DNA of 64,000 bases, taken from NCBI RefSeq assembly GCF_004379255.2, contig NC_056042.1:12137901-12201900 (forward strand), written 5' to 3'. The stretch's first letter is position 1; each line of letters starts with the position of its first letter. Below the pieces are notes generated by a model. It ran no database searches. It saw nothing but the letters and a program-made list of their open reading frames with translations, and was not told the origin of the DNA. The position numbers were made by a program, and so were the translations under genes. This DNA comes from Salvia splendens. Lineage: Eukaryota > Streptophyta > Magnoliopsida > Lamiales > Lamiaceae. This document shows positions 1-11,777 of this stretch, in pieces.

Positions 1-265
1 AAATTCTTAAAAACACAAAAAATATTAATCTCCAACAAAAAGCTGCTAAAATTATGCTAGTCTATATATAATTAAACACCAAAATTTAGCAGATGATCAA
101 GTAAGGGAGAAGAAGTAGAAGATACATCATCTCCAATACGGCAACAGAAACGCCCCGTCTCCAATTTCTGCCACATCGTGTTAGCTGCTATTCAGCGGAA
201 GAAGCCAATCCCGTTCCAGGCCTAGAAAGTGTTATTGTTTTGCTGTGATTTGGGGAGGAAGATGG
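1..265. other. 3' flank of RGS1
   Basis: This stretch lies downstream of the RGS1 stop on the minus strand and probably holds its 3' untranslated region. No other gene or repeat is recognisable in it. Confidence 0.5.
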
Positions 266-3200
266 TCACTGCAACTCTAGTTCACGGCTACTCGAACTCA
301 ACTTACTCGGACTATGTTCTTGGTGGAAAGGGTCATCAGTACAATGGACAGAGCTCAGCCGGTGTGAGTAGTTCCAACTGCTCTGTTCTAGATCATAGTC
401 AGCCGTTTTCATCATCGCCTCTTCTTTCAATTTCATAAAGAACGTAGATGACCAATAATCATTCGCCAAGTTCTTCAAGAAATGCCTCGTATTAGGGTCC
501 ATAAGAGCGTTGGAGTGTAAGACAATGTAAGGTTCAAGAAAATACACTAACCATTTTCATCAACTGAATCAGCTCGTTCAACGCGTTTTTGAAGAGGTCC
601 GGATGTGCCAAATCAGGGGTAGATAGGATGTCTTGCCTACAACGATGAGATATGTTCACCTCCATTGTTGCGCCAGGAGTGATGTATGTGTCAATAATAT
701 GACGCGCCATATATATTCTCCTGACATGATCCTCAACTGGGATTTTGTCGAGCTGCAGCAGCTCCTCATAGAAATGGACACCTTCCCCCGCCAAACAGCT
801 GCGTAAGGATGCAGACGCAGTTCAATATCATCACACGAATGAATATGTAAAGATGAAACGGAAAAAAGAGGAGTTATCTGCAACTGACCTATCTGCAAAT
901 TCAACAAACGACTGACGGAATCTTCTGTCCATGAGAAGCTTGTCAAAAGGTTCGTTAGGATCTATTGACTGTATTGATTCCTCTTGTACTAAAAGCCCAC
1001 TGTCAGGAATGCCGAGGGCTCGGCTCATCATGTTGTAATCCTGTTTGTCCTTTTTCGTCGAGCTCAAAAGTGAGGCAAGTGGTTGTGATATTGACATAGA
1101 GAAGAATGCCAGTAGAAGGAAACTTGTCTGCAAAAAAGTGCTTGATTATGGAAAATGAAAATCAAGAAATGGAATTGAAGCAATCGTCTAAACAAACTGG
1201 CTAGGCTTACCATGATTAGTAATACAGATCTTGAAATGATTTGCACCAATGCTTTATCTTCGTGAATCTCGTTCAGAGTGTAAGCGACGATCCATACTCC
1301 TTTGAAAACAAAATGGCAGACAAAATAAGTGAACTGTTGATTCAGTTACATGTAAAGCAATGTGTGTAATAGATAGCAAAATGGCACTTTCAATGCACAA
1401 CAGTTAATTATACTACCAATGCAACAAGCTGAGACGAGGATTCCTCGCCAGAGGTCCTTGAGTTCGTGGAATCTAAACTCAATATGCTGAACTGCTCCAG
1501 TGAATCCAACCAATGCAGCAATATACAGGGCGTGAAAGGAAATAACTGGGATGATCCACAATGTTTTCATGTGGCAGCGGGGGTTTAGAGGCTTGTTTAC
1601 GTGAAGAACTGCAAACCACAGTTGTCCATTTATTACCCAAAAATGTTACAACGCCAATGCACCAAGAGGAATACACTCAGATAATTAAGACGGGATGAGT
1701 AGATTCATCAAATTGCTTTTCAGGAACCTTAGCATTGCTTGGCAAAGAGCACGTAGATATAAATGTAAACGAAAGAGAGTAACTGCACGACACTTACTTG
1801 CTGAACCCACAATCCAGGGCAAGAGAACCATTGGAAGAAATATAAATGACCGGATGGGTGGTAAACGTCTCCTGAGAGGTCATGAGCATCGAGAAAATAA
1901 AATTATTAATTAAGATCCAAACAAATATCTTTTACGAGTTTCGTGATGGTGAAGCAATGGTGTAACTAGTTCAAGAACTTAAAAATTAACGTAGATGGAT
2001 CTCTATTCATTTTACTTTTCATATACAACTTTCATGTTTTAACAATTATATTTTCATGGAAACCTTTGGAATATCAATCTCAACTACATTGAAATAGTAA
2101 CTTTTAACACAATTTCTAACTAGATAATTTTGTTATTATATACTCAACATCAGCTTCTTGCACCCCTTATCATGGAATTTGCCAGTGCGCAAAGTCGCAA
2201 ATGCCCCTTAATTTCACTGTTCAACACTATATATGTCGGAATCCACTATTATACAAATGCATCATAATATTACAACAAACAGAGAGATTTACTTACTTAA
2301 CGAATAAGTTATACAGTTGAAATGCTTGCGCAACACGGCAGCTCAACAGCAAGCCAAATCCTAATGGACCTTCAACCCAAACTAGGAGCAGATGAAAAAT
2401 TAGGTATAAACGCATGACCAAAGCCAAAATGGCAATCAATAGACAACATGTTACAAGAATATGCACATAGTCATGCTGTAGTAAAATTACCAGCCCATAT
2501 ATAGCAAGAACTCCACCAATGCTTCCTTTTGTACCTCAAATAACCGAAGGCCATCTGTACGGACCACATTCAACATGAACAAAGATATAGGAGAAACGAA
2601 AAGTACATCTTGAAACATCAAAATTTGAATCAGCGAAAAGATTTACTTATCCAAAGAGAGAAAAAATACCACAATCGACAATAGAAGGTTGAAGCTGGCA
2701 ATAACTTGTATTGCTACAAGCCAAAAGCCACTGCCTTTAGGTCTCGGGATCTTGTGAATAAGATAGGGGACACCAGCCTTTACGAGAAGCCTGTAACAGG
2801 TAAGCCATTTTTTCATCTCAATAGTCTTGTATATACGTACAACAATGGATCACGTCATTACAGCCACACACATAGTCCACGTTGTTCTCAAGAAACGTGG
2901 TTAATTAGAAACGGAACTCCCTATCAGGACTTGGGTTTCCTTCCTCTACTGCTATGCAAGGCAGTTTCCACCAACATATAGTTTAAAAGATTCTATTTCA
3001 TTAGCACACTCTTTCCTTCTAACTGCAATCCTGAACAATATAACAAATTTCCAACACATTTTCACCCAAATTCGACAACTAGTAACAAGAAAATAACTAT
3101 GAAATCCCTAGAAGTAGCTTATTTTAGGATTTGAACTCCTTATTCATTTGGGATATAATCCCATCTATGCTCGTTAGCATTCAACACTAAAAACATTTAA

Positions 3201-3586
3201 TCAGTCGCCAATTAACATTATTCTGCATACAAAATCAAGTTATGTGCTATAAACTAAGTACCAAACCCTCAGGGTTACATAAGAAACAACAATATCCATT
3301 CCCCACACAAAATTAAGCAATTAAAATTGATCAGAAATGTTAATCTCAACAAAATCCGACTTCCAATCAACCAAAACAAGAAAAGCCCCAAGCTCATAAC
3401 TCATTATAAAGCTGCAAATATCGAAAGCACCTAATCAAACATCTTAATTTACATAAAAAACAATCATTTCAAAAAAGGCACAAAGATAAATAGTATATTG
3501 GAGAATTACAGTATAACAGATAGAATAGCGATTGAGATGGCAACGTAGTCGCTGGGGCAGCCACCTCTGACAGCACAAATCGCCAT
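266..3586 (-). CDS. RGS1: RGS1: seven-transmembrane regulator of G-protein signalling
   Basis: Plant RGS1 is a plasma-membrane protein that speeds GTP hydrolysis by the G-alpha subunit and takes part in sugar sensing. I joined ten minus-strand exons with GT-AG introns: 3586-3510, 2790-2670, 2554-2491, 2381-2297, 1871-1798, 1608-1417, 1299-1211, 1127-889, 798-552, 472-266. They sum to 1395 nt, or 464 residues plus stop; Arabidopsis RGS1 has 459. The start is [16 protein letters not shown]. Hydrophobic segments fill roughly residues 1-250, with family blocks [26 protein letters not shown] and [19 protein letters not shown]. The RGS box follows at about 290-410 ([45 protein letters not shown]). 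The tail RLSSVH...DDPFHQEH is the serine-rich region that is phosphorylated in Arabidopsis. No break is seen. A Harbinger element begins about 131 bp upstream of the ATG, so it probably lies in the promoter or 5' leader. Exon joins are inferred from splice signals and family conservation, not transcripts. Confidence 0.95.
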
Positions 3587-3717
3587 TGTCAGATTTCAGC
3601 TGTTTTGCTCTGAACTACACGTCAACTGTTTGCAGAAATGTCGCAGAAATCAAGCCCAATTCCACGACCCCTTTTTCCACCTCTACTTTCATCAAAATAA
3701 TTGGGTTTCTAAAATTA

Positions 3718-5495
3718 GTTACAACCATACTCTTGCCAACTAACACGGTTACGAGCCTAGCACCACTATTTCTACCTGCTCTTAGGCAAGAGCATAACAT
3801 CCACAGCTGTACTTATCCGCAAGTATGAGCATAAGGTCCCACCATTCTATTATTCAATTTAAATAAAAACATTTCCACAATATTAAAATTCATTAAAAAC
3901 ACCGAAATAATATTACAAATTATAAATAAAATAAAAAGACATAATTAAAATCCTAAAAAATAAAAATTACATAATTAAAATCCTAAAAATTACATAATTA
4001 AAATACTAAAAATTAAAAATTACATAATTAAAACTAAAAATATCCCCGTGGAAGACTATTCATCCGGCGGCACTACCCCCAATTGTTTTTGCGAGGGGGT
4101 CATAGTTGACCTATCAGCCATATTGAGTTGGGCCAAAATCGCCCACAACGAGTTGGTGGGGGGTGGAGGTGGAGCATAGGGCACGGGAACGGGAACGGGA
4201 GCGGGTTCGGGAGCTTCACCGGATGGAGTCGCGGAGCGACGGTGGTTGGCCGCCGCCTTCTTCCTTCCTTGCGGTCGACATTGGGAACCGCTCGGGCCGG
4301 CGTCGGGGCTACCCAAGTTAGCTCCGGCGAGTTGGCTAACCACGTCTTCGGAGTCGGCGTCGGCGTCGGATAGGGATACCGACCTTGACCGTTTGGAGGA
4401 GCCGCTAGAAGAGGATGTTACGCCTCCCATATACTTCGGATGCGACCGCGTCTCCTGCCAAATGTTGAGGTACTTGAACGCCTTGTAGTTCATGGATTGG
4501 TAGGTCGACATGGCGGAACTGATGATGTCGACCTCGCTCCGGCCGCTCCCCGCCGACTGCTTTTCCTGGAGGTAATACCCCTGGAACTTTCGGATTTCTT
4601 CGTTGGGTCTGCAGATGACATTGCGCATCATACTCTCGTTGCGCTCGATTGTTCCCTTCGGCCGGTTTTCATTGTACCGGCGACAAATGCGCCACCAAAA
4701 GTGATCGTTGGATTGGTTCGTGCCAACCTCCGGATCTTCGGAGATTGACAAGAACGCCTTGAACAATTGCTCCATCTCCGCCGTAGTGTACGGTGTGCGG
4801 ACACCACGAGTAGGAGGCGTTGGAGTTTTGGAGGGGGCGGTCGACCTCGCTCTAGGTTCGGGTGTGCACCCGTATTGCCCTTCGGGGGCATCTTGGTCGT
4901 TGATCGGGTAAGGCCGGTAGCCACCTGGAACGCCCGAACTTTGGGTTTGAGGAGGGACCGAATATTCCGTTTCCGGACTAGGAAACGGTTGTGAACCGAA
5001 CCAATCGGGGTTCCAACCGTGGGAGCCCAGAGGGTGATCGCCTTGGCCCGACATTGTTATGTTGTATGAGTGGAAGAAAGATTGAGAATGGAGATGAGAG
5101 AATGTAGATGAGAATGGAGATGAGAGAATGTAGATGAGAATTGTGTAGTGAGGTGTGAATTTTTTGGTGTGAAAGGGGGGTATTTATAGATGAAAATGTG
5201 TATTTTTAGGGGAAAAAATTAAAAAAATTTAAAAGTGGGTAGAAAACGGATATATATTTTTTTGGGAAGTGTGAAAATATTTTTTTATTTTTAATCGGCT
5301 TTTTAATTAAAAACCGATTTTAAAAAAATCAAATGCAACGGCTATGTCGTTGCCCAATCACGTCCGGCCACGTCACCTGCTCGCTGGCATGGACGTGCTC
5401 GATGCATCGAGCAGCGCCGTGCCAGCGGCGAACGACATCTTCCGTGCCGCTGGCACGGACGGATAGACGTGGTCCGTCCACCGTTGCAGATGCTA
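3718..5495 (-). mobile_element. PIF/Harbinger element carrying ORF1 only
   Basis: The element is bounded by TTA at 3715-3717 and TAA at 5496-5498, in keeping with the three-base TWA target sites of PIF/Harbinger. Its left 200 bp match the left end of the Harbinger element at 32077 (shared AAGAGCA-type ends and an AATTTAAATAAAAACATTT block). It encodes the Myb/SANT-like ORF1 but no DDE transposase, so it could move only with help in trans. Terminal repeats are diverged, so the ends are approximate. Confidence 0.7.
4056..5054 (-). CDS. PIF/Harbinger ORF1, Myb/SANT-like protein
   Basis: An uninterrupted 332-residue frame. The N-terminus is rich in proline, glycine and glutamine. A trihelix/Myb-like block follows at about residues 85-210 (RTPYTTAEMEQLFKAF, SNDHFWWRICRRYNENRP, then a KFQGYYLQ segment). 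Next is a serine/aspartate-rich stretch and a basic proline-rich tail. This is the layout of the DNA-binding ORF1 partner of PIF/Harbinger transposases, often mis-annotated in plants as glutathione S-transferase T3-like or NAM-associated. ORF1 is thought to bring the transposase to the element ends. No transposase frame lies beside it. A host gene domesticated from ORF1 is possible, but the flanking element ends argue for a transposon gene. Confidence 0.8.
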   Translation of the reverse strand: MSGQGDHPLGSHGWNPDWFGSQPFPSPETEYSVPPQTQSSGVPGGYRPYPINDQDAPEGQYGCTPEPRARSTAPSKTPTPPTRGVRTPYTTAEMEQLFKAFLSISEDPEVGTNQSNDHFWWRICRRYNENRPKGTIERNESMMRNVICRPNEEIRKFQGYYLQEKQSAGSGRSEVDIISSAMSTYQSMNYKAFKYLNIWQETRSHPKYMGGVTSSSSGSSKRSRSVSLSDADADSEDVVSQLAGANLGSPDAGPSGSQCRPQGRKKAAANHRRSATPSGEAPEPAPVPVPVPYAPPPPPTNSLWAILAQLNMADRSTMTPSQKQLGVVPPDE

Positions 5496-5679
5496 TAATA
5501 CTCACCTCTTCCTTCACCATTTCGAGAATTACTATTTCAAAAAATTGCTTGCTTTTAGAAATTAAAAATAAATAGAAAAAGTGAAGTAGGAGTACTACTT
5601 TATTAGTTTTAAAATTGATTATGAATGGAAAAAATTGAGTCTACTTATCAAAATAAATAAATACTTACTAAATAGATTA

Positions 5680-6353
5680 GAGCATCCCCATCGGAGCTCG
5701 TAAGTAAGGACGGCATCCGTGCCGTCGGCGCGGCATGTAGGTGTCCGCCGATGTGCTCTTGCCGACAGCACGACCCTACTCGATGCATAGAGCACGTCTG
5801 TGCCAACGACAAGAGCACGAGCAGCCGACGTGGCATGCTCTAGTTGGCCGTTGGTTTATCATTTTTTATTTTTATTTTGTTTTGAAAAATTCAAAAAAAT
5901 CTGAAAAATACAGATTTAATAAAAAAATATTTTCCCACTTCCTAATAAAATATATCCATTTTTCCACACATTTAATTTTTTTTTTCATTATTTTTACCCT
6001 AAAATTCATACATTCATCTATAAATACTCTCATTTCAAACACAAAAAATGACACTATACCAAACAACTTTCTCAATCTTAATTTTTAGGATTTTAATTAT
6101 GTAATTTTTTATTTTTTAGTAATTTGTAATTTTATCGGGTATTTTTAATGCATTTTAATATTGTGAAAAATGTTTTTAGTAATTGAAGTATTTAAATTGA
6201 ATAATGGAATGGTAAGATCCTTGATCATGCTCTTGCGGAAGAGCATGGATGTGGGTGTTGTGCTTTTGCGGAAGAGTAGAGAGTAAAAAATTAATAAATG
6301 TGGGTTCGGACCCACATCCATGCTCTTTGGCAAGAACATGGATGGGGATGCTC
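5680..6353. mobile_element. Harbinger-type MITE
   Basis: The left end GAGCATCCCCATC is the inverse of the right end GATGGGGATGCTC. It is flanked by TTA on the left and TAA on the right. Its right 120 bp are the reverse complement of the left end of the Harbinger element at 32077, including the CATGGATGTGGG and GGACCCACAT motifs, so it belongs to the same family. It has no coding capacity. Confidence 0.75.
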
Positions 6354-6356
6354 TAA

Positions 6357-7894
6357 AGTAATCTAAAATGACAAAATAGAATTTAAATAGTGAATAGAGG
6401 AAGTATAAAAAATTATGCTAATATTTTCCTATCATGAATACTTCTAAACAATTTTAAAGTAAAGAAATATTGATAATATTTTCCTATCATGAATACTTCT
6501 AAACAATTTTAAAGTAAAGAAATATTGATCTCTCTTCTAATTTTAAATAAAACAAATATTATGATAATAATAATAATAATATCATGATGCTTCTATAATG
6601 ACTAATTTTGAAGAGGCCAAATCTGATGCAATAAAATTTAGACAAAGAAAATTCAAACCATGCAACTAACAAGTAACACACGTAACTTTATAAAATACTA
6701 TAATTCGATGCGGAGATATACATAGTAGTGTTAGTTAGGAAAGTAGGTGGGGGAATTTGTGGAAATTTTTCTAAAATATAGATTTTATTTCAAGTACTTT
6801 CCTCCTCCCATTACAAGAGAGGCGTATTCCTCCTTTCTAGGGCGTTGAATTATAAATAGCACATTTTATTTTATGATAAAAAAAGACTTAATCTCTCTCT
6901 TACTTAATCTTATCTTTTACTTTTTCTCTTCACTATTTTCTCACTCATACTTTTCTCTTTTCGTTTAACAACTAAACATCATTACCTAAAAACATGCTCC
7001 CAAAAAAAATGTGTCACATGTAATGAGGCGAATGAAGTGCTCCTTCCGTCGCGGCTAAGATAACACATTCCTTAAGGAGAAGAGCACAGATGTGGATGCT
7101 CTTATGGCAACAAACAGAATAAAGGCTTAGGCACGGGATTTTAGGAGTTCTTGGTAAATGTAGTTAATTGGAGAGAGAAAGAAAGTTGAATATTTAATTG
7201 GAGGGTGAAAAGTGATTGGGTGTATTAATTGAAAAGAGAAAGTTATCAAAAATAGAATTGTGTCATCTTGATTGGAACAAACTAAAAATGAAAGTGTCGT
7301 CTTAGTTGGGACGAATGGAGTATTAGGATTATAATAAATGTAAATGTAATAAATTAGTAAGTGGAATTTTTACTTGCGGTTATCCCGATAGGATAGTGAT
7401 AAAATGCAAACTCTATCTTTCCTACAAACTTCAAACTATTATTTAGATTTCAAGATTTGATATCAAAAGATGACAAATAACGTCAACAGAAAATGTCAAC
7501 ACAACGTCAAATCTATTGACAATGTTAACATTATATTGACATTTTATGTTGACGCTATTTGTTATCTGTTGACATTAAATCTTAAAATCTAAATGTTCAG
7601 ATCATTATTTGGACATATACAATATATAAAATTTGCATTTATTATATCTCTATCCTGAAATGAGATATTATGTTTTTTCTATATTATTTTATCTTATTTT
7701 ACTTTTTCTATATTTTAATTATTTATTATTATTTTTTTAAAATTAGAGTATTTAAAATGAAATGCCTCTATTACAAGGACGGATGGAGGATTATATTACG
7801 AAAAGAGAGCGTAGATGTTATGATTTTTAATCTCCATCAAATATGTACCCATTCCAAAAAATTTGTAGAAATGAGAAATCGAGAATCTTCCAAA
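6357..7894. other. Intergenic AT-rich stretch with MITE relics
   Basis: No gene is supported here. It holds a 55 bp direct tandem duplication (6420-6474 and 6475-6529), a Stowaway-like relic at about 7041-7318 (GCTCCTTCCGTC at one end, GGGACGAATGGAG at the other), and a non-coding inverted-repeat element at about 7380-7660 related to the one at 10535-10760. Confidence 0.5.
7380..7660. repeat. Inverted-repeat MITE, copy 1
   Basis: Imperfect inverted ends (GATAAAATGCAAACT on the left, TTTGCATTTATTATATC on the right) enclose a centre rich in GTCAACA and TGTTGAC. A related copy lies at 10535-10760, with the same ends and the shared block TTGACATTTTATGTTG. The superfamily is not clear. Confidence 0.5.
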
Positions 7895-8626
7895 CAGGGA
7901 CGGAACCAGAACTTAAAATGAGCCGATGCTGAAATTTTACAATAAATGTGGCAGGACGTGTGATGCTCCTATAATCTCCCGTAGCGGCTTGCCTTCTCTA
8001 ATATTCCCTCGTTCCATAGTAGTGAGTGTATTTCTTTCCGGCATGAAGATTAAGAAAAAAAATATATTAAATAAATAATAATAAAGTAGGAGAAACGAAA
8101 AAAATAGAGATAATAAAGTACTAGGAGAGAGGGAAAATAAGAGTGAGGAATTGTGTTAACTTTAACTAAAAAAAGAAATGACTCTACTAGTTATAAGAGG
8201 GAAAAGTAAGAGTAAGAAAATATGTAATGAAATATCGTAGACAAAAAATTAATAAATTAATTGATACGTAAAATTTTAAATAATACGAGTAGTATTTGAT
8301 TCTTAAAATATTTTTTAAAAATAGAAGAACCAGATGGTACCCCTAGTATATTTCTAAACTAATAATAATAAATAAGAAATGAAATACTAATCAACTACTC
8401 CTAATCACACAAAACAAGAGAGGTACATAAATGAGTGGTTTCTATTCCCTAGGTCATAATTATAACCCTCCTTCTATATTCCTCTTTTCCCTTTCTTCCT
8501 TCTTATCTTCTCTCCACTGTATCTCTCTTTATAAAACAAAATCCAAACATTATAGATGAATTAAGGAGGACGGCCGGCCAAGCCCCCGCTGAAGCGACGG
8601 CTTGGCCCATGCTATCTCCGTCCCTG
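7895..8626. mobile_element. Non-autonomous hAT-like element
   Basis: Terminal inverted repeats CAGGGACGGA and TCCGTCCCTG are flanked by a perfect 8 bp duplication CTTCCAAA at 7887-7894 and 8627-8634. An 8 bp target site is the hallmark of hAT elements. No transposase is encoded. An internal stretch near 8005 (CCCTCGTTCCATAGTAGTGAG) may be a degraded Stowaway insertion. Confidence 0.75.
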
Positions 8627-8634
8627 CTTCCAAA

Positions 8635-9054
8635 TATAAATATCGAAGTGCAAATATATCGCTGTCAGCCCATTGGATTCTCTAAAAAGTTGGGAAAATT
8701 AAATTCAGTAAAAAGTTTAATTTAAGGCGTGAATATCACGCTCCAATAACTTAAAGACAACTAAGGTTTAATGTCGCTGGATTTTACATATAAACAAATT
8801 AAAATTGAATTAACGGAAAGAAACGTTGTGTTTGTCGTTTCATAATTGGAAGTGCTTATAAATTTTTATCCAATTTATTCTATTACTCCTATTATTGATT
8901 ATACTTCCTCCTCCCTCCGTCCATGAATATGAGTCTCATTTACTTTTTAGCACTTATTATATAAAAATAATAATAAATAGTTAAATTAGATAAATGATAA
9001 AGTAAGAGAGAGAAAATGGAGGGTTGAGTTCAATTTTGATTCCTTTTAATATAG
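8635..9054. other. Intergenic stretch with a truncated Stowaway end
   Basis: No gene is seen. A CTCCCTCCGTCCATGAATA end at about 8910 marks a truncated Stowaway-like MITE. Confidence 0.4.
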
Positions 9055-9056
9055 TA

Positions 9057-9969
9057 CTCCATCCGTCCTATAAAGATGACCCACTTTCTTTTTGGGTTTG
9101 TCTCAATCAAGATGACTCATTATTAAAATTGGAAACACATTTATCTCTATTTTATTCCTTCTATCCTACTTTCCTCTCTCGACTTAACACACAAAATAAA
9201 GATGCATAAAATCTCGTGCCACCCAAGGAAGGGGTTAGGGATGTCAATCGGGCTGGCCCATCGGGTTTCGGGCCAGCCCTATTCGGGTTACGGGGTCAAT
9301 CGGGTGCGGGCTAATCGGGCTATGCTTTCTTCCGGGTTATGAAAGTTCAACCCTAACCCTGAAAGCTCGGGTTTCGGGCCAACCCATCGGGTTGCAGCCG
9401 ATAAAATTAACAAGCGATCAATCCAATAAATACTGACAAAAATTAGTTATATTCATAAAATGTAAAATATTTAGTTATGATAATTTGAGATATATGATTA
9501 AACTCAATCATAAACATGATCAAATACTAATATTTGAGATATTTCGTGAAACTTTAATGCATATTTTAGAAATTTAAATATTTTAAAGTGAAATTGAAGT
9601 TTTTAATTTATTTATCAATTATTATATTAGTAAAAAATCAATATATAATTTGTGTATTTAATATAAAATCGAAAGTTATTTTTTTTAGTTATCTATATTA
9701 TAAAATTGATCAATGAAATGTCGAATTAGAAGTAAAAAAATAGAATAATAGAAATTTTATCGGGTTTTCGGGTCAGCCCATCGGATTTTTGGGTCTGGCC
9801 CTAACGGGTTGCGGGTTAATCGGGTACGGGCTAAACGGGTTTTAATTTTATCGAGCTAGAAATTTCCAGTCCTAACCCTATAAATTTGGCGGGCTATGCG
9901 GGTCAGTCCACGGGTTGCGAGCTATACTGACATCCCTAGAATGAGTCATCTTCTTTGGGACGGAGGGAG
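9057..9969. mobile_element. Stowaway MITE split by another element
   Basis: The left end CTCCATCCGTCC and the right end GGGACGGAGGGAG are flanked by TA at 9055-9056 and 9970-9971, the Tc1/mariner Stowaway pattern. The inner repeats AAGATGACCCACTTTC and GAGTCATCTTCTTTGGG also pair. The MITE is interrupted at 9236-9938 by a separate insertion. Confidence 0.75.
9236..9938. mobile_element. Old non-autonomous element, probably hAT type
   Basis: Ends TAGGGATGTCA and TGACATCCCTA are inverted repeats. Flanking octamers GAAGGGGT and GAATGAGT agree at six of eight positions, suggesting a decayed 8 bp duplication. Both subterminal regions are packed with CGGGTT, GGGCTA and CGGGCC motifs. The central 350 bp are AT-rich and non-coding. 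It sits inside a Stowaway MITE and is therefore younger than it. Confidence 0.6.
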
Positions 9970-10075
9970 TACTAGATTGCTAACATTTTGATGTAGCTAC
10001 CAAACAAGGTTTTATTATACAGTCAAAATTGGAAAACAGAATATGCAAGTCCTTTTGCTACCTAGCTAGAAACGA

Positions 10076-10347
10076 ACATACATTCCTTCTTAGGGACAAA
10101 AGGTGATTCGCTCACCCCAGGCGCCCCCATAACCCGGCCCGACATCGCTATGGAGGGGTTCAAACACGGTACCTCAGCGGCCCATTAGGTGGGAGGAACT
10201 TACACTGGTAACCAGCACACAAGGAGCCACCACAGTGGTGAAACTCCCACACTGCGGCTGCCAGCATTCGATCCTGTCTGCTTAGGGACAATCTACCACC
10301 CAGGAACCAACTGAGTTAAGCCCGTGCGGGCACATACATTCCTTCTT
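10076..10347 (-). mobile_element. tRNA-derived SINE with 16 bp target duplication
   Basis: The body at 10092-10331 is flanked by a perfect 16 bp direct repeat, ACATACATTCCTTCTT. On the minus strand the body opens with GGGCTTAACTCAGTTGG, a good RNA polymerase III A box, and has GATCGAATGC, a B-box-like motif, downstream. Variable-length target duplications and internal tRNA-like promoters are the marks of SINEs. The body is unusually GC-rich for its surroundings. Confidence 0.75.
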
Positions 10348-10534
10348 TATTATAGGTATTAATACCTTACGAGATCATATCAACTAAAAAACCGAATAAA
10401 TTGTAAATCGAGCCTAAAATCAAAATTTTGGCCATATGATTCATGTGACAAAACAAAAAATAAAGAATCAAAAGTTAGAACAAACATTGAGCTTTAGACA
10501 TTATATCAATGGGATGTAATCAATGCAACTTATA

Positions 10535-10760
10535 TATATTGTAAAAATTCCAAACTATGATATGTACTATTATAAAATATCAACAGATGACAAAATAATA
10601 GCAATAAAAAATATCAACACAATGTCAACGGTTGATGTTGTATTGACACTGCATTGACATTTTATGTTGCCATTATTTTGTTATCTTTTAACATTTTTTA
10701 ACGATCTAGATCATAGTTTGGAGTTTGTACAATATTTAGAGTTTGCATTTTATCACTAGT
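10535..10760. repeat. Inverted-repeat MITE, copy 2
   Basis: This relates to the 7380-7660 repeat. It has a TTTGCATTTTATCAC right end, paired CCAAACTATGATATGTAC and GATCATAGTTTGGAG arms, and a centre rich in TCAACA and TTGATGTTG. It lies just 3' of the MYB gene and may contribute to its 3' untranslated region. Confidence 0.45.
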
Positions 10761-10820
10761 CTTATATCAATTATAACAATAGCAACAATAATCATAATTC
10801 TCCCTTTTATACATTTTTTC

Positions 10821-11777
10821 TCATGGGAAACTATCACCCAAACCAGTGAAACAATCCCAGAAAAATTGTGTATCCATAAAATTATGGTAAGAATCCATGG
10901 TGAAATTACCCAAAGATTCCTTATTTTGGAGCACAAATGAATATCCCAATCCCATGTCCAAATTCTTAATGCAAGAAGATTCCTCATTGCTTTGATTAGA
11001 CATCGATGACTCTCTTGTATTATGTTGCCTCTGATCACGATCTTCCAAACATGGGATTGAAACAGTTTCTTGAAATCCAAGATTTTGATGATTATGCATT
11101 TCTTCGCTACTAGTTTCCAAATCGTGAGATTTCGAGAGGATCGGCTTGTCGGTGACAGGGTCCAACCCCTTGAGCTTCATCTTCTTCTTAATTCTCGTGT
11201 TCCAGTAGTTTTTGATCTCGTTGTCCGTCCTTCCCGGAAAATGTGTGGCTATTTTAGACCACCTGATACAAAATAACCATAATGTACTTGTAAGAAAACA
11301 AAGAATTGATTTTTCCATAGCCATTTTGACATCAACATACGACATGTTGTTTTACCTATTTCCTAGTTGAGAATGAAGCTCGATGATCATATCTTCTTCC
11401 GCTCCTGTCAACGCGCCTCTCTTCAAATCGGGTCTCAAGTAGTTTATCCATCTCAATCTGCAACTCTTTCCACATCTCATTAACCCTACATTACAATGCA
11501 AGTGTTGTTAGCAGAATAAGAGACCTATTTCATTCGAAAGAAAAACAATTACTATAAATAAATATAGACTAATATTTGTGACAATCAAAAATGAAAAAAA
11601 AAAATAATTATTTTTCATGAACAGAGGTAATATCAATTTTTTACCAGAAAGTTTTGGAACGAGCCTCCAACATTGTATCCCGTTATTGAGGATAAAATTC
11701 ATGAGCTTATTGTCTTCTTCAATAGTCCACAGACCTCGTTTAAGCCCGACTTTCTCACAACAAGGTTGTCTTCCCAT
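10821..11777 (-). CDS. R2R3-MYB transcription factor
   Basis: Three exons, 11777-11645, 11485-11356 and 11262-10821, join to 705 nt, or 234 residues. The start [18 protein letters not shown] is the usual R2R3-MYB N-terminus. R2 has the tryptophans of LWTIEED, CWRLVP and RLRWINYL. R3 has RWSKIA and YWNTRIKKK, with leucine in place of its first tryptophan (GALTGAEED), as is normal in plants. Intron positions, after PKLSG and after LGNR, are the conserved ones. The C-terminal half is acidic, with serine and asparagine, and ends in [12 protein letters not shown]. Such proteins bind AC-type or MYB-core promoter sites in the nucleus. The R2R3 block resembles the MYB20/43/85 and MYB107/9 neighbourhood, but I cannot assign a subgroup. 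No break is seen. Confidence 0.9.

Noticed and set aside
1479..1676. An extra RGS1 exon at about 1676-1609
   Set aside because: The intron it would need is only 28 bp. The exon at 1871-1798 gives the conserved LLPWIVGSA and joins in frame to 1608.
4128..4994. Several plus-strand open frames
   Set aside because: They are antisense to the intact Harbinger ORF1 and arise from its GC-rich codons.
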